The notes below the pieces were generated by a model. That model searched no databases, was not told the DNA's origin, and was given only the letters and a program-made list of their open reading frames with translations. Shown in pieces: positions 16,393-24,572 of a stretch of 64,000 nucleotides of DNA. The position numbers and the translations under genes are program-made. The DNA is taken from contig CAMBLM010000006.1 of assembly GCA_945868475.1 (NCBI GenBank), positions 1 to 64,000 on the forward strand, read 5' to 3'. Numbering within the stretch: position 1 is the first letter of the stretch; the number at the start of each line of letters is the position of its first letter. This stretch comes from an uncultured Ruminococcus sp. (lineage in GTDB: Bacteria > Bacillota > Clostridia > Oscillospirales > Ruminococcaceae).

Positions 16393-17627
16393 ACCGAAAA
16401 TCCAACCTCCTCTTCGTTGAAAAGCTCATCATTGACATAGATATCTTCGCCCTCAAAGCGGATATCATAACGCCCTCTGCCCTCGCCGTTGATATGCACA
16501 CAGAAGCACGGGCTGTCATAGTCGTCAAACATATAATAACTGAATATGTACTCGCTTTCATCACCGAAAAGCTCCTGCCATTCGTCCTTTACGCTTTCGT
16601 CGGGACAGCAGTACCAGTCGTAATAATTATGCTCCGCCGCATAATCCGCTACCGTCCGCATAGCCTTTTCATGCTTTTCAAGCAGAGGGTCGATGACCTC
16701 ATAGGTGCTGACGCTTTCCTCAACGGCGATATCCTGCACCTTTGAAATTTCAATATATGAAGAAACTGCACCGAACACGATGAGAACAGCGAACATCGCC
16801 GCCGCAGTTCCGCCCCACCATATTGCCGACTGCCAGCCTTTTGCACGTTTGCCGTAAATTTTCTTATGCTTTCTTGACACGACCTCGTCCGCTATGATAA
16901 TGGGCAGTAAAGAGAGATACAGCACAGCAAGAACATACGGCACCATATAGATAAAATACATCACTGCGAAAAACAGATCGCCCAGATCATCGGCACGAAT
17001 ATCGTTAAGTCCGTAATAGTAAAAAATCAGCAGATGAAGCTCCGAGAAGATCATAAAAATGAATAGCGGGGCTTTATACGACAGGTTATTTTTCTTCACA
17101 GCAAGCCACCAAGCCAGTGCCGCCGTTGGTATAACAAAAAGTCCTCCGCAGTATAAAACGCTCACGCATATCAATTCCAAAGCTGCAAATACGCTCGCAA
17201 ATACTTCGTACAGCCTCCAGCTGCCCCAAAATAAACCATAAACAAGAAACAGCACTAACAGCGCAAGCGGCACCACAAAAAGCTTTATTCCTAAAGGAGT
17301 GCAGAACAGAGCACGGATAATGCCCTTAAAGTCAAAGCTGATGCCGCTATCCTTTTCACGGGCTTCCGATTTATCGATCTTGTATTTATCCGCAAGCTCG
17401 GGCATAGCTATATCCGCCGTCAGAACGATGTTGTTATTCGCATAGCTAAGCTCGGCGGCAATGTTTTCGCCCGTTCTTTCACAGCGGAAAAAGTCCGTGC
17501 GTGAGCCGTCGGCGTCCTTTATCTCTTTTTCAAACACAAATTCGGGATAGAGATATCCGATGTCGCTTTTAAGCCCCGAAAATACCTCCGAATTTGCGTG
17601 TTCGCTTATTTTATATGTATATTTCAT
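16389..17627 (-). CDS. Unknown multi-pass membrane protein with soluble ends
   Basis: A 412-aa protein. Residues 1-105 are soluble, about 108-310 hold roughly six hydrophobic helices, and a C-terminal acidic domain (about 315-412) contains several Tyr and Cys residues (YDWYCCPDE, SPCFCVHING). AAGGGG precedes the ATG. I recognise no family. It is the middle gene of a three-gene minus-strand cluster (18213 to 15313) and overlaps the next gene, so the three probably act together at the membrane. Confidence 0.75.
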   Translation of the reverse strand: MKYTYKISEHANSEVFSGLKSDIGYLYPEFVFEKEIKDADGSRTDFFRCERTGENIAAELSYANNNIVLTADIAMPELADKYKIDKSEAREKDSGISFDFKGIIRALFCTPLGIKLFVVPLALLVLFLVYGLFWGSWRLYEVFASVFAALELICVSVLYCGGLFVIPTAALAWWLAVKKNNLSYKAPLFIFMIFSELHLLIFYYYGLNDIRADDLGDLFFAVMYFIYMVPYVLAVLYLSLLPIIIADEVVSRKHKKIYGKRAKGWQSAIWWGGTAAAMFAVLIVFGAVSSYIEISKVQDIAVEESVSTYEVIDPLLEKHEKAMRTVADYAAEHNYYDWYCCPDESVKDEWQELFGDESEYIFSYYMFDDYDSPCFCVHINGEGRGRYDIRFEGEDIYVNDELFNEEEVGFSV

Positions 17628-17664
17628 TTTTAACCCCTTATATCAAAAAATTTCAGAACGAAGA

Positions 17665-18213
17665 TCAGTGAAGGCAAAACACGATAAACGTAAGCAATAC
17701 CCACAAAGCCGACCACGGAACGGAAGCGATGTTGAGCGCATAAACGAACAGCCTGTACTTATTGCAAACCGCACCCTTCTTTTTCAGCTTTGCCATTATA
17801 AAGCCCAGCACCGCCGCAACAGCGATATAACCGATAATATCGGGTATCGCTATAAGTACGGAAGCATCTGCGCCTTCCGTAATGCGTGTTATTACTGCCA
17901 CAATCACACAGCTCAGTATCAGAGCAGCTGCCTTCACCGCTATAAAAACCAACGCATATTTTTTCGTTTTGACATAGTTTTCCTCGCCTGCGATATCCGC
18001 TTCATATTTCTTCACATAAAAAACAGATATCATAAAGATCATGAACTGTATCAAAAATGCAGCAGCCATTGTATCAAACTCATCGCTGTATGCCGCTATG
18101 CTCATAACGCACACTGCGGCAATATTGAACACAAACAGCAAAATGAGCCAACGCTTCTTAAATCTCCTGTCCCCCTCGATATACATTTTTTCAAACATTT
18201 TATTTTCCGACAA
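17665..18213 (-). CDS. Unknown small multi-pass membrane protein
   Basis: A 182-aa protein with about five hydrophobic helices and short charged loops. The best start is TTG at 18213 with GGGGTG about 7 bases upstream; an ATG 5 codons downstream is possible. No family recognised. It leads the cluster with the 16389 and 15313 genes (37-base gap). Confidence 0.7.
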   Translation of the reverse strand: MSENKMFEKMYIEGDRRFKKRWLILLFVFNIAAVCVMSIAAYSDEFDTMAAAFLIQFMIFMISVFYVKKYEADIAGEENYVKTKKYALVFIAVKAAALILSCVIVAVITRITEGADASVLIAIPDIIGYIAVAAVLGFIMAKLKKKGAVCNKYRLFVYALNIASVPWSALWVLLTFIVFCLH

Positions 18214-18453
18214 AATAGCACCCCTTTATCCTTTTTTGCCAATAATTTTTCTCAGAATACCTCCTTTGTACGCCCGTCCCCCCGATGAGCTTTTCATTTT
18301 TGTGCGAAAAAGCCTCCCCAAGGCCGTTCCGTACAGATTTTTACACACTTTTTCCCTTTAATATTTCTGCTTGCTTCCATTATACACCAAGAAATTACCT
18401 TATGTCAACAAAAAAAACATTTTTTCTACATTTATTAAAAGTCAAATTGAATA

Positions 18454-18469
18454 TGTTAAACGTTTAACA
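18454..18469. promoter_or_regulatory. Perfect 16-bp palindrome, LacI-type operator candidate
   Basis: TGTTAAACGTTTAACA is a perfect palindrome centred on CG, the form of LacI-family operators. It ends 43 bases before the -35 of the phosphoglucomutase promoter, a position better suited to activation than to simple repression. The spacing differs from the 14-bp CcpA cre consensus. Confidence 0.5.
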
Positions 18470-18511
18470 AACTTTTAAATGTTGTACGGGTTGTAAAATT
18501 TTCATAAGTCA

Positions 18512-18540
18512 TTGATTTTTGGTGAAGCCTGTGCTATAAT
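18512..18540 (+). promoter_or_regulatory. Predicted sigma-A promoter of phosphoglucomutase
   Basis: TTGATT (18512-18517), a 17-bp spacer and a perfect TATAAT (18535-18540), leaving a leader of about 86 bases. The 18214-18453 stretch before it is AT-rich, with nothing else recognised. Confidence 0.78.
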
Positions 18541-18632
18541 TTATCTTGAATAATTCCGCAAAGATCATCATTTTCACAAAGCAGACAGAATTTGCGGTGC
18601 AAAACATCAACATTTTTATGAGGTGAAATATT

Positions 18633-20351
18633 ATGAACGAAAAAGAACTTTATGAACTCTGGTGCGAAAAGGCTGTTGACGACCCCGACCTCCAGACTGA
18701 ACTTAAATCTATCGCAGGCGACGATGAAGCTATCAAGGACAGATTCTACCGTGACCTCGAATTCGGTACAGGCGGACTCCGCGGCGTTATCGGCGCAGGC
18801 GCTTACAGAATGAACATCTACACCATCAGACGTGCAACACAGGGTCTTGCTGACTATGTTAAGGAAGCTTTCCCCTCCAATCCGTCCGTTGCTATCGCTT
18901 ATGACAGCAGAATCAAGTCCGATGTTTTCGCTAAGACCGCTGCTTCCGTTCTCGCTGCAAACGGCATCAAGGTACATATCTACTCCGAGCTTATGCCTAC
19001 ACCAATGCTTTCCTACGCTGTAAGAGCATTGAAGTGCAGCGCAGGTATCGTTATCACCGCAAGCCACAACCCTGCAAAGTACAACGGCTATAAGGTTTAC
19101 GGCTCTGACGGCTGCCAGCTCACACTCGGCGCAGCAGAGATCGTTCTCAAGAACATCAACAACGTTCCTATGTTCGGCGGTGCTAAGTACATCGACTTTG
19201 AGCAGGGCGTTAAGGACGGTTCTATCAATTATATCGGCAAGGACGTTATCAACAGCTATCTCGACAACGTTTCAAAGCAGGGTATCCACACAGACCTCGT
19301 TGCTTCAAGCGGACTCAAAGTCGTTTACACACCGCTCAACGGCACAGGCAACAAGCCCGTCCGCGCTATCCTCGACAAGATCGGCATCAAGGAAGTTACA
19401 GTCGTTCCCGAGCAGGAATATCCTAACGGCAACTTCACGACCTGCCCATTCCCTAACCCTGAGATCAAGGAAGCTCTTGCACTCGGTCTTAAACTCTGCG
19501 AAACAGTAAAGCCTGACCTCCTCCTTGCTACCGACCCTGACTGTGACCGTGTTGGTATTGCAGTTCCGTCCGATAATGGCTATGTCCTCTTCTCGGGCAA
19601 CGAAGTCGGCGCAATGCTCCTCGAATATATCTGCAGCGAAAGAACAAAGCTCGGCACAATGCCTGCCGATCCTGTTGCAGTCAAGACTATCGTTACAACA
19701 GACATCGCACAGAAGATCGCCGACAACTACGGCGTTAAGATGATAAACGTCCTCACAGGCTTCAAGTTCATCGGCGAGCAGATCGGCTTCCTCGAAGCTA
19801 AGGGCGAAGAAAACCGCTACATCTTCGGCTTTGAAGAGAGCTACGGCTACCTCGCAGGCTCTTATGTAAGAGATAAGGATGCAGTTGTTGCTTCCATGCT
19901 CATCTGCGAAATGGCAGCATTCTACCGTACACAGGGCATCTCTCTCCTCCAGGCAAGAGAGAATATGTATAAGAAGTACGGCGTTTATAAACACTCCCAG
20001 CAGTCGTTCACCTGCGAGGGCGCAAGCGGCATGGAAAGAATGAAGGAGATCATGAGCGGCCTCCGCACAAATACTCCCAAGGAGATCGGCGGACTTGCAG
20101 TAACTCGCTTCGATGACTATATGGCAAGCACTTCCACCGATACAGCAACGGGCGCAAAGACAATGCTCACACTTCCTAAGTCCGATGTTCTCACATTCGT
20201 ACTTACAGACGGCGCATCTGTTGTTATCCGTCCATCAGGTACAGAACCAAAGATCAAGGCTTACTATACAACAACAGGCACAACTCAGGCAGAAGCAGAA
20301 GCACTCGAAACAAAGATCGCCGACAGCTTCAAGTCTATTCTTGGATTTTAA
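18633..20351 (+). CDS. Phosphoglucomutase/phosphomannomutase (alpha-D-phosphohexomutase)
   Basis: A 572-aa enzyme interconverting hexose 1- and 6-phosphates, linking glycolysis to glycogen and cell-wall sugar nucleotides. Four-domain layout: FGTGGLRG near the N-terminus, the phospho-serine loop TASHNPAKYNGYK, metal loop TDPDCDRVG, sugar loop GFEESYG and the phosphate-binding RPSGTEPKIK at the C-terminus. The length fits the PgcA/ManB-like long group. Codon use is strongly biased to C-ending codons, as in highly expressed genes. It is monocistronic with its own promoter and terminator. Confidence 0.96.
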   Translation: MNEKELYELWCEKAVDDPDLQTELKSIAGDDEAIKDRFYRDLEFGTGGLRGVIGAGAYRMNIYTIRRATQGLADYVKEAFPSNPSVAIAYDSRIKSDVFAKTAASVLAANGIKVHIYSELMPTPMLSYAVRALKCSAGIVITASHNPAKYNGYKVYGSDGCQLTLGAAEIVLKNINNVPMFGGAKYIDFEQGVKDGSINYIGKDVINSYLDNVSKQGIHTDLVASSGLKVVYTPLNGTGNKPVRAILDKIGIKEVTVVPEQEYPNGNFTTCPFPNPEIKEALALGLKLCETVKPDLLLATDPDCDRVGIAVPSDNGYVLFSGNEVGAMLLEYICSERTKLGTMPADPVAVKTIVTTDIAQKIADNYGVKMINVLTGFKFIGEQIGFLEAKGEENRYIFGFEESYGYLAGSYVRDKDAVVASMLICEMAAFYRTQGISLLQARENMYKKYGVYKHSQQSFTCEGASGMERMKEIMSGLRTNTPKEIGGLAVTRFDDYMASTSTDTATGAKTMLTLPKSDVLTFVLTDGASVVIRPSGTEPKIKAYYTTTGTTQAEAEALETKIADSFKSILGF

Positions 20352-20368
20352 GATATAGCGATAAACTC

Positions 20369-20405
20369 AAACAGCCGCTGTACATATTGCAGCGGCTGTT
20401 TTTGA
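20369..20405 (+). terminator. Intrinsic terminator of phosphoglucomutase
   Basis: An 11-bp stem (20370-20380 with 20390-20400) followed by five Ts. Confidence 0.9.
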
Positions 20406-20411
20406 AAACGC

Positions 20412-20440
20412 TTGACATATTTACAGCTGTAATGTATAAT
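20412..20440 (+). promoter_or_regulatory. Consensus promoter of the candidate small RNA
   Basis: Perfect TTGACA (20412-20417), a 17-bp spacer and perfect TATAAT (20435-20440), directly after the pgm terminator. No coding region follows on the plus strand. Confidence 0.85.
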
Positions 20441-20446
20441 AATAAA

Positions 20447-20574
20447 CAGAGAGCCGTATCGCTCTGAATGTTTTGTATGGTTGTACGTTCTATTGGTGCT
20501 CACCGCCATTAAGGGCAGACTAAAAACAATCATTAAAAATTTATCCCCTTGCAAAAGTGCAAGGGGATTTTTGT
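20447..20574 (+). ncRNA. Candidate free-standing small RNA (about 128 nt)
   Basis: Transcription from the consensus promoter would give a short RNA ending at a strong intrinsic terminator (10-bp stem 20543-20552 with 20559-20568, then Ts). Inside are small hairpins: AGAGC..GCTCT near 20450, GGTGCTCACC near 20495 and GCC..GGGC after it. A GTTTT/AAAAC pairing could close a larger multiloop. No frame with a start and RBS is seen. Motifs of SRP RNA, tmRNA and RNase P are absent. The identity is unknown to me. Confidence 0.65.
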
Positions 20575-20647
20575 TGTCAACGCAAGGCGGATAAAAAATA
20601 TCCGCCCATACGAAATAAGTTTTGACCGAAATTTTCCGAAACACAAA

Positions 20648-20680
20648 TAATTCCGCATTCCGAATTCCTAATTCCGAATT
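20648..20680. repeat. Solitary heptad-repeat end sequence
   Basis: A run of ATTCCGA/ATTCCGC-type 7-bp units, the same motif that bounds the larger intergenic elements, ends exactly at the stop codon of the SLH protein. No partner end is nearby. Confidence 0.7.
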
Positions 20681-22972
20681 TTATTTCAGCCTTTTGATAT
20701 AATCATATATCATCTGCATAGCCTGAGCCCTTGTGAGAACCTTGTTCGGAGAGTAGTTGCCGTTCTTGTCTGCGCCTGCAAAACCGAGAGCCTTTGCTAT
20801 CGCAATGTAGCCTACATAATCGTCCGATACAACAACGTCCTTGAACGGCGCACGGTAGATTCCCTTTAACTCCGCATAATCAGAACCGCCGTAAACATCA
20901 ACGAATACCTTTGCGGCTTCCTTTTTTGTGAGCGTTACGGCCTTTTCTTCTTTCTGATAGTTGCCGTCCTCAACATAATAAGGCACATAGTTGCGCGTTG
21001 CTTTGTAAATAACCGTCGCGAATTCCTTGTCGGTGAGCTTTGCGTTCGGGTCAAACTTTCCGTTCTTGGTTTCGAGCGTGATGCCGTATCTTGCAAGCGT
21101 TTTTATCGCATTTTCCTGCGCGATGCCGCTGATGTCCGTGTAATCGGTATTGTCATCTCTCTCGGCAGGGAGCGGAGTTCCGTCCCATTCTACAACGCGG
21201 TACTTGCTGTCGAGTGTATAATCGTTGATATCGTAGAGGAGATAAGTCTTTGCCGTTCCGTCCTTCTTGTAATAACCGTCATAGTAATATTTGAGCTTTA
21301 TCTGCTTGAAAAGCTGCTCAAATGCCTTGTCCTTGTCGAATTTCGGCACGGACGGGAATTTTACGTCCGTGTATTTGTATGAGATTGAGCAGACCTCTCC
21401 CGAGAAGTCTACATTTATCCTTATGGTATCGCCTTCGACCTGTACGCCGTTCACATAGCGGTTGTAATAGTATGTTCTGCTGCTTTCGGTGTATATTTTC
21501 TTACCATTGCGGTCCGTGTAAAAATGACATGGCTCGCTGTTTCTTTCATCAGCCTTGTATTCGCCGAAAATATCTCCGTAGAAATGCTTTGCGGCTGCCG
21601 CTGCGATCTTCGCATTTGCCTTTACGGGATATTCCTTGCTGCTGTCAAAAGAGGTGTCACGGGACTTACTGAAATTGTCAACTTTGCCCGTTTTTGCATT
21701 GACATTTACATTCATATAGAAATATGGTTTTTGGGGGTCTTCATTTACATCAACGCCAACATCTTCCACAGCCATGTCCACATCATCTGTATCATCGAAA
21801 TCCGCATCTACTCCGTAATCAACAATACCATCATCACCGCCGTGATAACTGATGCTATAGAAGTATTCGCCCGTGTCCTCATTTTTATAAAGATTTGCAT
21901 AATCAAGCGAAACATAATCGGGCATCTTCGTGTATTTATCCTTGTTGAGAAGTGCCGTTATTTCGTCCTTTTTGAGCATACCTTCATCGGCTTCGATCTC
22001 TTTAAGCTCAGCCGCATTAAAATCAACGCCTTCGTCTGCCGCATCATCATAAGCAGCACCGTCAGTGCTTTCCACTCCGCCGTCTGCCATTGAATTGTAA
22101 TAGTAGCTGCTGAAATTTCTGATACCCTTATCATTATCCATATCGTCCCAGATAGTTGAAGGCTTGCCCGTTACAGCATCGATCTCATCGGTAAAGCTCG
22201 GCAGATACAAAAGAACAGCTTTCTGCCCGACCTTTTCCGTTTTTTCATTGTATTCGCTGACGGTACGGTATATCGGCGTAAGCGTCGTGAGCGATTTGTA
22301 CTTTGCCCTTGCTTCGTCAGCTGTAAGCTTTGAAGCTGTGCTGCCGAACTTTGTGCCGTTCCAGAACCACTCGACCCACATCGAAACAAGATCGCCCGTG
22401 TTCTTGTTTATGACGATAGTAGCACCGTTGCCCTCGACTGCAACACCATTTTCCATACGGTCAAGCTTTACCGATGCATTGTCACCGAAAAGATCGATGC
22501 TGTCAATGCTGTATTTGCCCTTGTCCGCAAGATCGGGGTCAAGCATTTTGAACGTTTTTTTTGCATAGTCGATAAGCTGTGCATCGGTAAGCTTTGCAAA
22601 GCTCTGCTTTACCTCCTCCTTGCCGTCGTTTCGACCGTCATAATAGTTGTATGAAAGTATAATGCCGTTCGCATAAGTAATTTCAATAATCTCTCTGTTT
22701 TTCTCGTCACGCCATGTAAAGCTGAACATCTCTGTTCCGTATGATGTTGACATACTGTAATCGAACTCAGTCAGCCTGTCGGGTATCTTTACCCTCTTTT
22801 TTACAGCGGTGAGAGCGGTTTTCATTGCCTGCTGCTTCTTTGCCTCCGCCTGCGAAGCCGAGCTTGACGAGGTGCTGTTTGAATCCGCCAATACGGGAAC
22901 TGCGCCTGCGCTGACGGTCATCATCACTGCCATTGCGGCGGCAGCGAGCTTTGCGATAGTGTTTGTTTTCAT
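20681..22972 (-). CDS. Secreted YcdB/YcdC-like protein with C-terminal SLH domains
   Basis: A 763-aa exported protein. A signal peptide (about 1-29, ending VLADS) and a Ser/Ala-rich linker precede a long body resembling repeated YcdB/YcdC (PepSY-like) domains: segments of the type GDLVSMWVEWFW and VNVNAKTGKVDNFS. An acidic insert is near residue 400. The last ~120 residues carry two S-layer-homology segments (FDPNAKLTDKEFATVIY, YSPNKVLTRAQAMQMIYDYI) for cell-wall attachment. Function beyond surface display is unknown. A heptad repeat abuts the stop codon, and a structured leader precedes the gene. Confidence 0.85.
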   Translation of the reverse strand: MKTNTIAKLAAAAMAVMMTVSAGAVPVLADSNSTSSSSASQAEAKKQQAMKTALTAVKKRVKIPDRLTEFDYSMSTSYGTEMFSFTWRDEKNREIIEITYANGIILSYNYYDGRNDGKEEVKQSFAKLTDAQLIDYAKKTFKMLDPDLADKGKYSIDSIDLFGDNASVKLDRMENGVAVEGNGATIVINKNTGDLVSMWVEWFWNGTKFGSTASKLTADEARAKYKSLTTLTPIYRTVSEYNEKTEKVGQKAVLLYLPSFTDEIDAVTGKPSTIWDDMDNDKGIRNFSSYYYNSMADGGVESTDGAAYDDAADEGVDFNAAELKEIEADEGMLKKDEITALLNKDKYTKMPDYVSLDYANLYKNEDTGEYFYSISYHGGDDGIVDYGVDADFDDTDDVDMAVEDVGVDVNEDPQKPYFYMNVNVNAKTGKVDNFSKSRDTSFDSSKEYPVKANAKIAAAAAKHFYGDIFGEYKADERNSEPCHFYTDRNGKKIYTESSRTYYYNRYVNGVQVEGDTIRINVDFSGEVCSISYKYTDVKFPSVPKFDKDKAFEQLFKQIKLKYYYDGYYKKDGTAKTYLLYDINDYTLDSKYRVVEWDGTPLPAERDDNTDYTDISGIAQENAIKTLARYGITLETKNGKFDPNAKLTDKEFATVIYKATRNYVPYYVEDGNYQKEEKAVTLTKKEAAKVFVDVYGGSDYAELKGIYRAPFKDVVVSDDYVGYIAIAKALGFAGADKNGNYSPNKVLTRAQAMQMIYDYIKRLK

Positions 22973-23376
22973 TTTATGCTCCTTTCATTTGTCCAAGTCT
23001 TTTTGTTAAAAGATCATCTTTGAAAAAATTATCCTCGGAAATACATTGAAACATTTTTCAACGGTTTCCGAGGATATTTGCATAGGAAACCTTAATGAAC
23101 ATTTCCCGATTATTAGCCGAACAATACCTCCCAAGGACAATTTTGTTGTGAACAGTTATAGTCCGATGCTGTATTTTCAGCGTATGATAGTGTAAAAGCG
23201 ATCCGCAAAACTTCTAAAGCAAAATCCCACAATTGATTTATCTGTTTTGCGGATCATTTTACCCTTTACACTTATAAAACAATTCAGAAGCTCAGAATTT
23301 TTCATTTTTTTCGCAAATTTTCTATGTTTTGTATAAATGCACAACTTTATTTTTAAAAATTGAATATTTTAACCAA
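22973..23376 (-). promoter_or_regulatory. Structured 404-base region upstream of the SLH protein gene
   Basis: Two inverted repeats stand out. One is an 11-bp stem (23031-23041 with 23065-23075) followed on the minus strand by AATTTTTTC, an attenuator-like terminator about 50 bases before the ATG. The other is a 12-bp stem (23200-23211 with 23244-23255) extended by GTAAAA/TTTTAC (23192-23262). I find no known riboswitch consensus. RBS AAAGGAG is 5 bases before the start. Confidence 0.5.
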
Positions 23377-24057
23377 TCAAAGCGAGCATTTTTCCTTTAT
23401 CATCGAAATAACGAGTGAGATCGCACCCTCAAGATCAAGCTCCGAAGTATCGGCGAGGACAGCATCATCAGCCTGCTTCAACGGCGAAACATCACGGTGC
23501 ATATCGTTGTAGTCGCGCTGTTTGATGTCGGCAAGAACCTGCTCATAGGTAGGACAGTTCGGCTTTTCGGCAAGCTCCTTATAGCGGCGGTCGGCACGGA
23601 CTTCCGCCGAAGCCGTGAGGAAAATTTTAAGGTCGGCATTCGGCAAAACCACCGTTCCGATGTCGCGTCCGTCCATTATAACGCTGTTTTTTGCCGCAAT
23701 GTTTTGCTGTAGATCGAAAAGGAACTTCCGCACCGCGGGAATAGCCGATACTGCCGATGCTCCCATCGAAACCTCGGGAGTGCGAATGAAGCCCGAAACG
23801 TCCTTTTCGCCCGAAAAAACGTGCTGAACGCCGTCAATGAAACGGAGTGAGAAGAAGCCAACGCCGAATTTGCCGAGTTCAGCAACGACCTTGTCCTTAT
23901 CGCTCGGCGAAATTCCCCTCGATATCATTTCAAACGCTACCGCTCTGTAAAGCGCGCCCGTGTCAACATAAATGAAGCCAAGCTGCTTTGCGGCAGCCTT
24001 TGCTATAGTGCTTTTTCCTGCACCTGCAGGTCCGTCAATCGCAATATTATATACCAT
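23377..24057 (-). CDS. cmk: Cytidylate kinase
   Basis: A 226-aa (d)CMP kinase phosphorylating CMP/dCMP with ATP. The P-loop IAIDGPAGAGKST is at the N-terminus. VDTGALYRAVAFEM is the conserved substrate block, and VIMDGRDIGTVVLPNADLKIFLTAS and RDYNDMHRDVSPL are family signatures. The ATG at 24057 gives the standard N-terminus; the nearest GGAGA is about 12 bases upstream, so a nearby TTG or GTG is possible. Its natural upstream neighbour rsmA is separated by a ~490-bp repeat element, so it may depend on read-through or on a promoter inside the element. Confidence 0.95.
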   Translation of the reverse strand: MVYNIAIDGPAGAGKSTIAKAAAKQLGFIYVDTGALYRAVAFEMISRGISPSDKDKVVAELGKFGVGFFSLRFIDGVQHVFSGEKDVSGFIRTPEVSMGASAVSAIPAVRKFLFDLQQNIAAKNSVIMDGRDIGTVVLPNADLKIFLTASAEVRADRRYKELAEKPNCPTYEQVLADIKQRDYNDMHRDVSPLKQADDAVLADTSELDLEGAISLVISMIKEKCSL

Positions 24058-24080
24058 CTTAAACAACACTCTCCTTAGAT

Positions 24081-24572
24081 TTAATTCGGAATGCGGAATG
24101 CGGAATTCGGAATTATTTTTATTCCGTACAAATACCGCAAATGCCGTAATTCCGTAGGGGACGGGTTTCCCGTCCCGTTTGAATGCATAATGTTTGATAT
24201 GAACCACAATTTGATGATGTGCATTGACCAAATTGTGTCGGCAATTTTGACAAATGTAAATTCCGAATAAAATGTCCGTTTCCAAAACGCCTTACGGCGC
24301 GGGACGGGTGACCCGTCCCCTACATTTTATACCGATCTTATGCAAAATTTTGTACAATTATCGGGCGGATATAGAATCCGCCCTACGGTTTTACGATATT
24401 TTTGAACCATAAATAATTTCAGATTATTGTATTCCGTCCTGCGTTTTTCGGAAAAATCCAACATTCCGATAATTCCAAATCCGGCCGTCCTATTACTATA
24501 AAATTATTTTTTCTGTCATAAAAAAGCGGAGCAAGATCAATTCCGAATTCCGAATTCCGAATTCCGCATTAA
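24081..24572. mobile_element. Heptad-bounded intergenic element between cmk and rsmA
   Basis: Ends of 34 bp (24081-24114 and 24539-24572) are inverted repeats agreeing at 31 of 34 positions. Each is TTAAT plus four KCGGAAT units and T. Inside are the GGGACGGG..CCCGTCCC hairpins (about 24157-24176 and 24300-24325) and GGGCGGATATAGAATCCGCCC (about 24361-24385) seen in the sister elements. There is no coding capacity. The right end runs into the rsmA coding sequence. Confidence 0.82.

Noticed and set aside
20447-20574. Small RNA considered as 6S RNA, SRP RNA or tmRNA
   Set aside because: It is too short for 6S and tmRNA, and the SRP core motif is missing.
20348-20644. 98-codon minus-strand frame across the small-RNA region
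   Set aside because: It has no RBS, overlaps two terminators and a consensus promoter, and reads through the repeat end; not a gene.
24081-24114. Heptad arrays considered as a CRISPR array
   Set aside because: Units are 7 bp with no spacers, and no cas genes are present.
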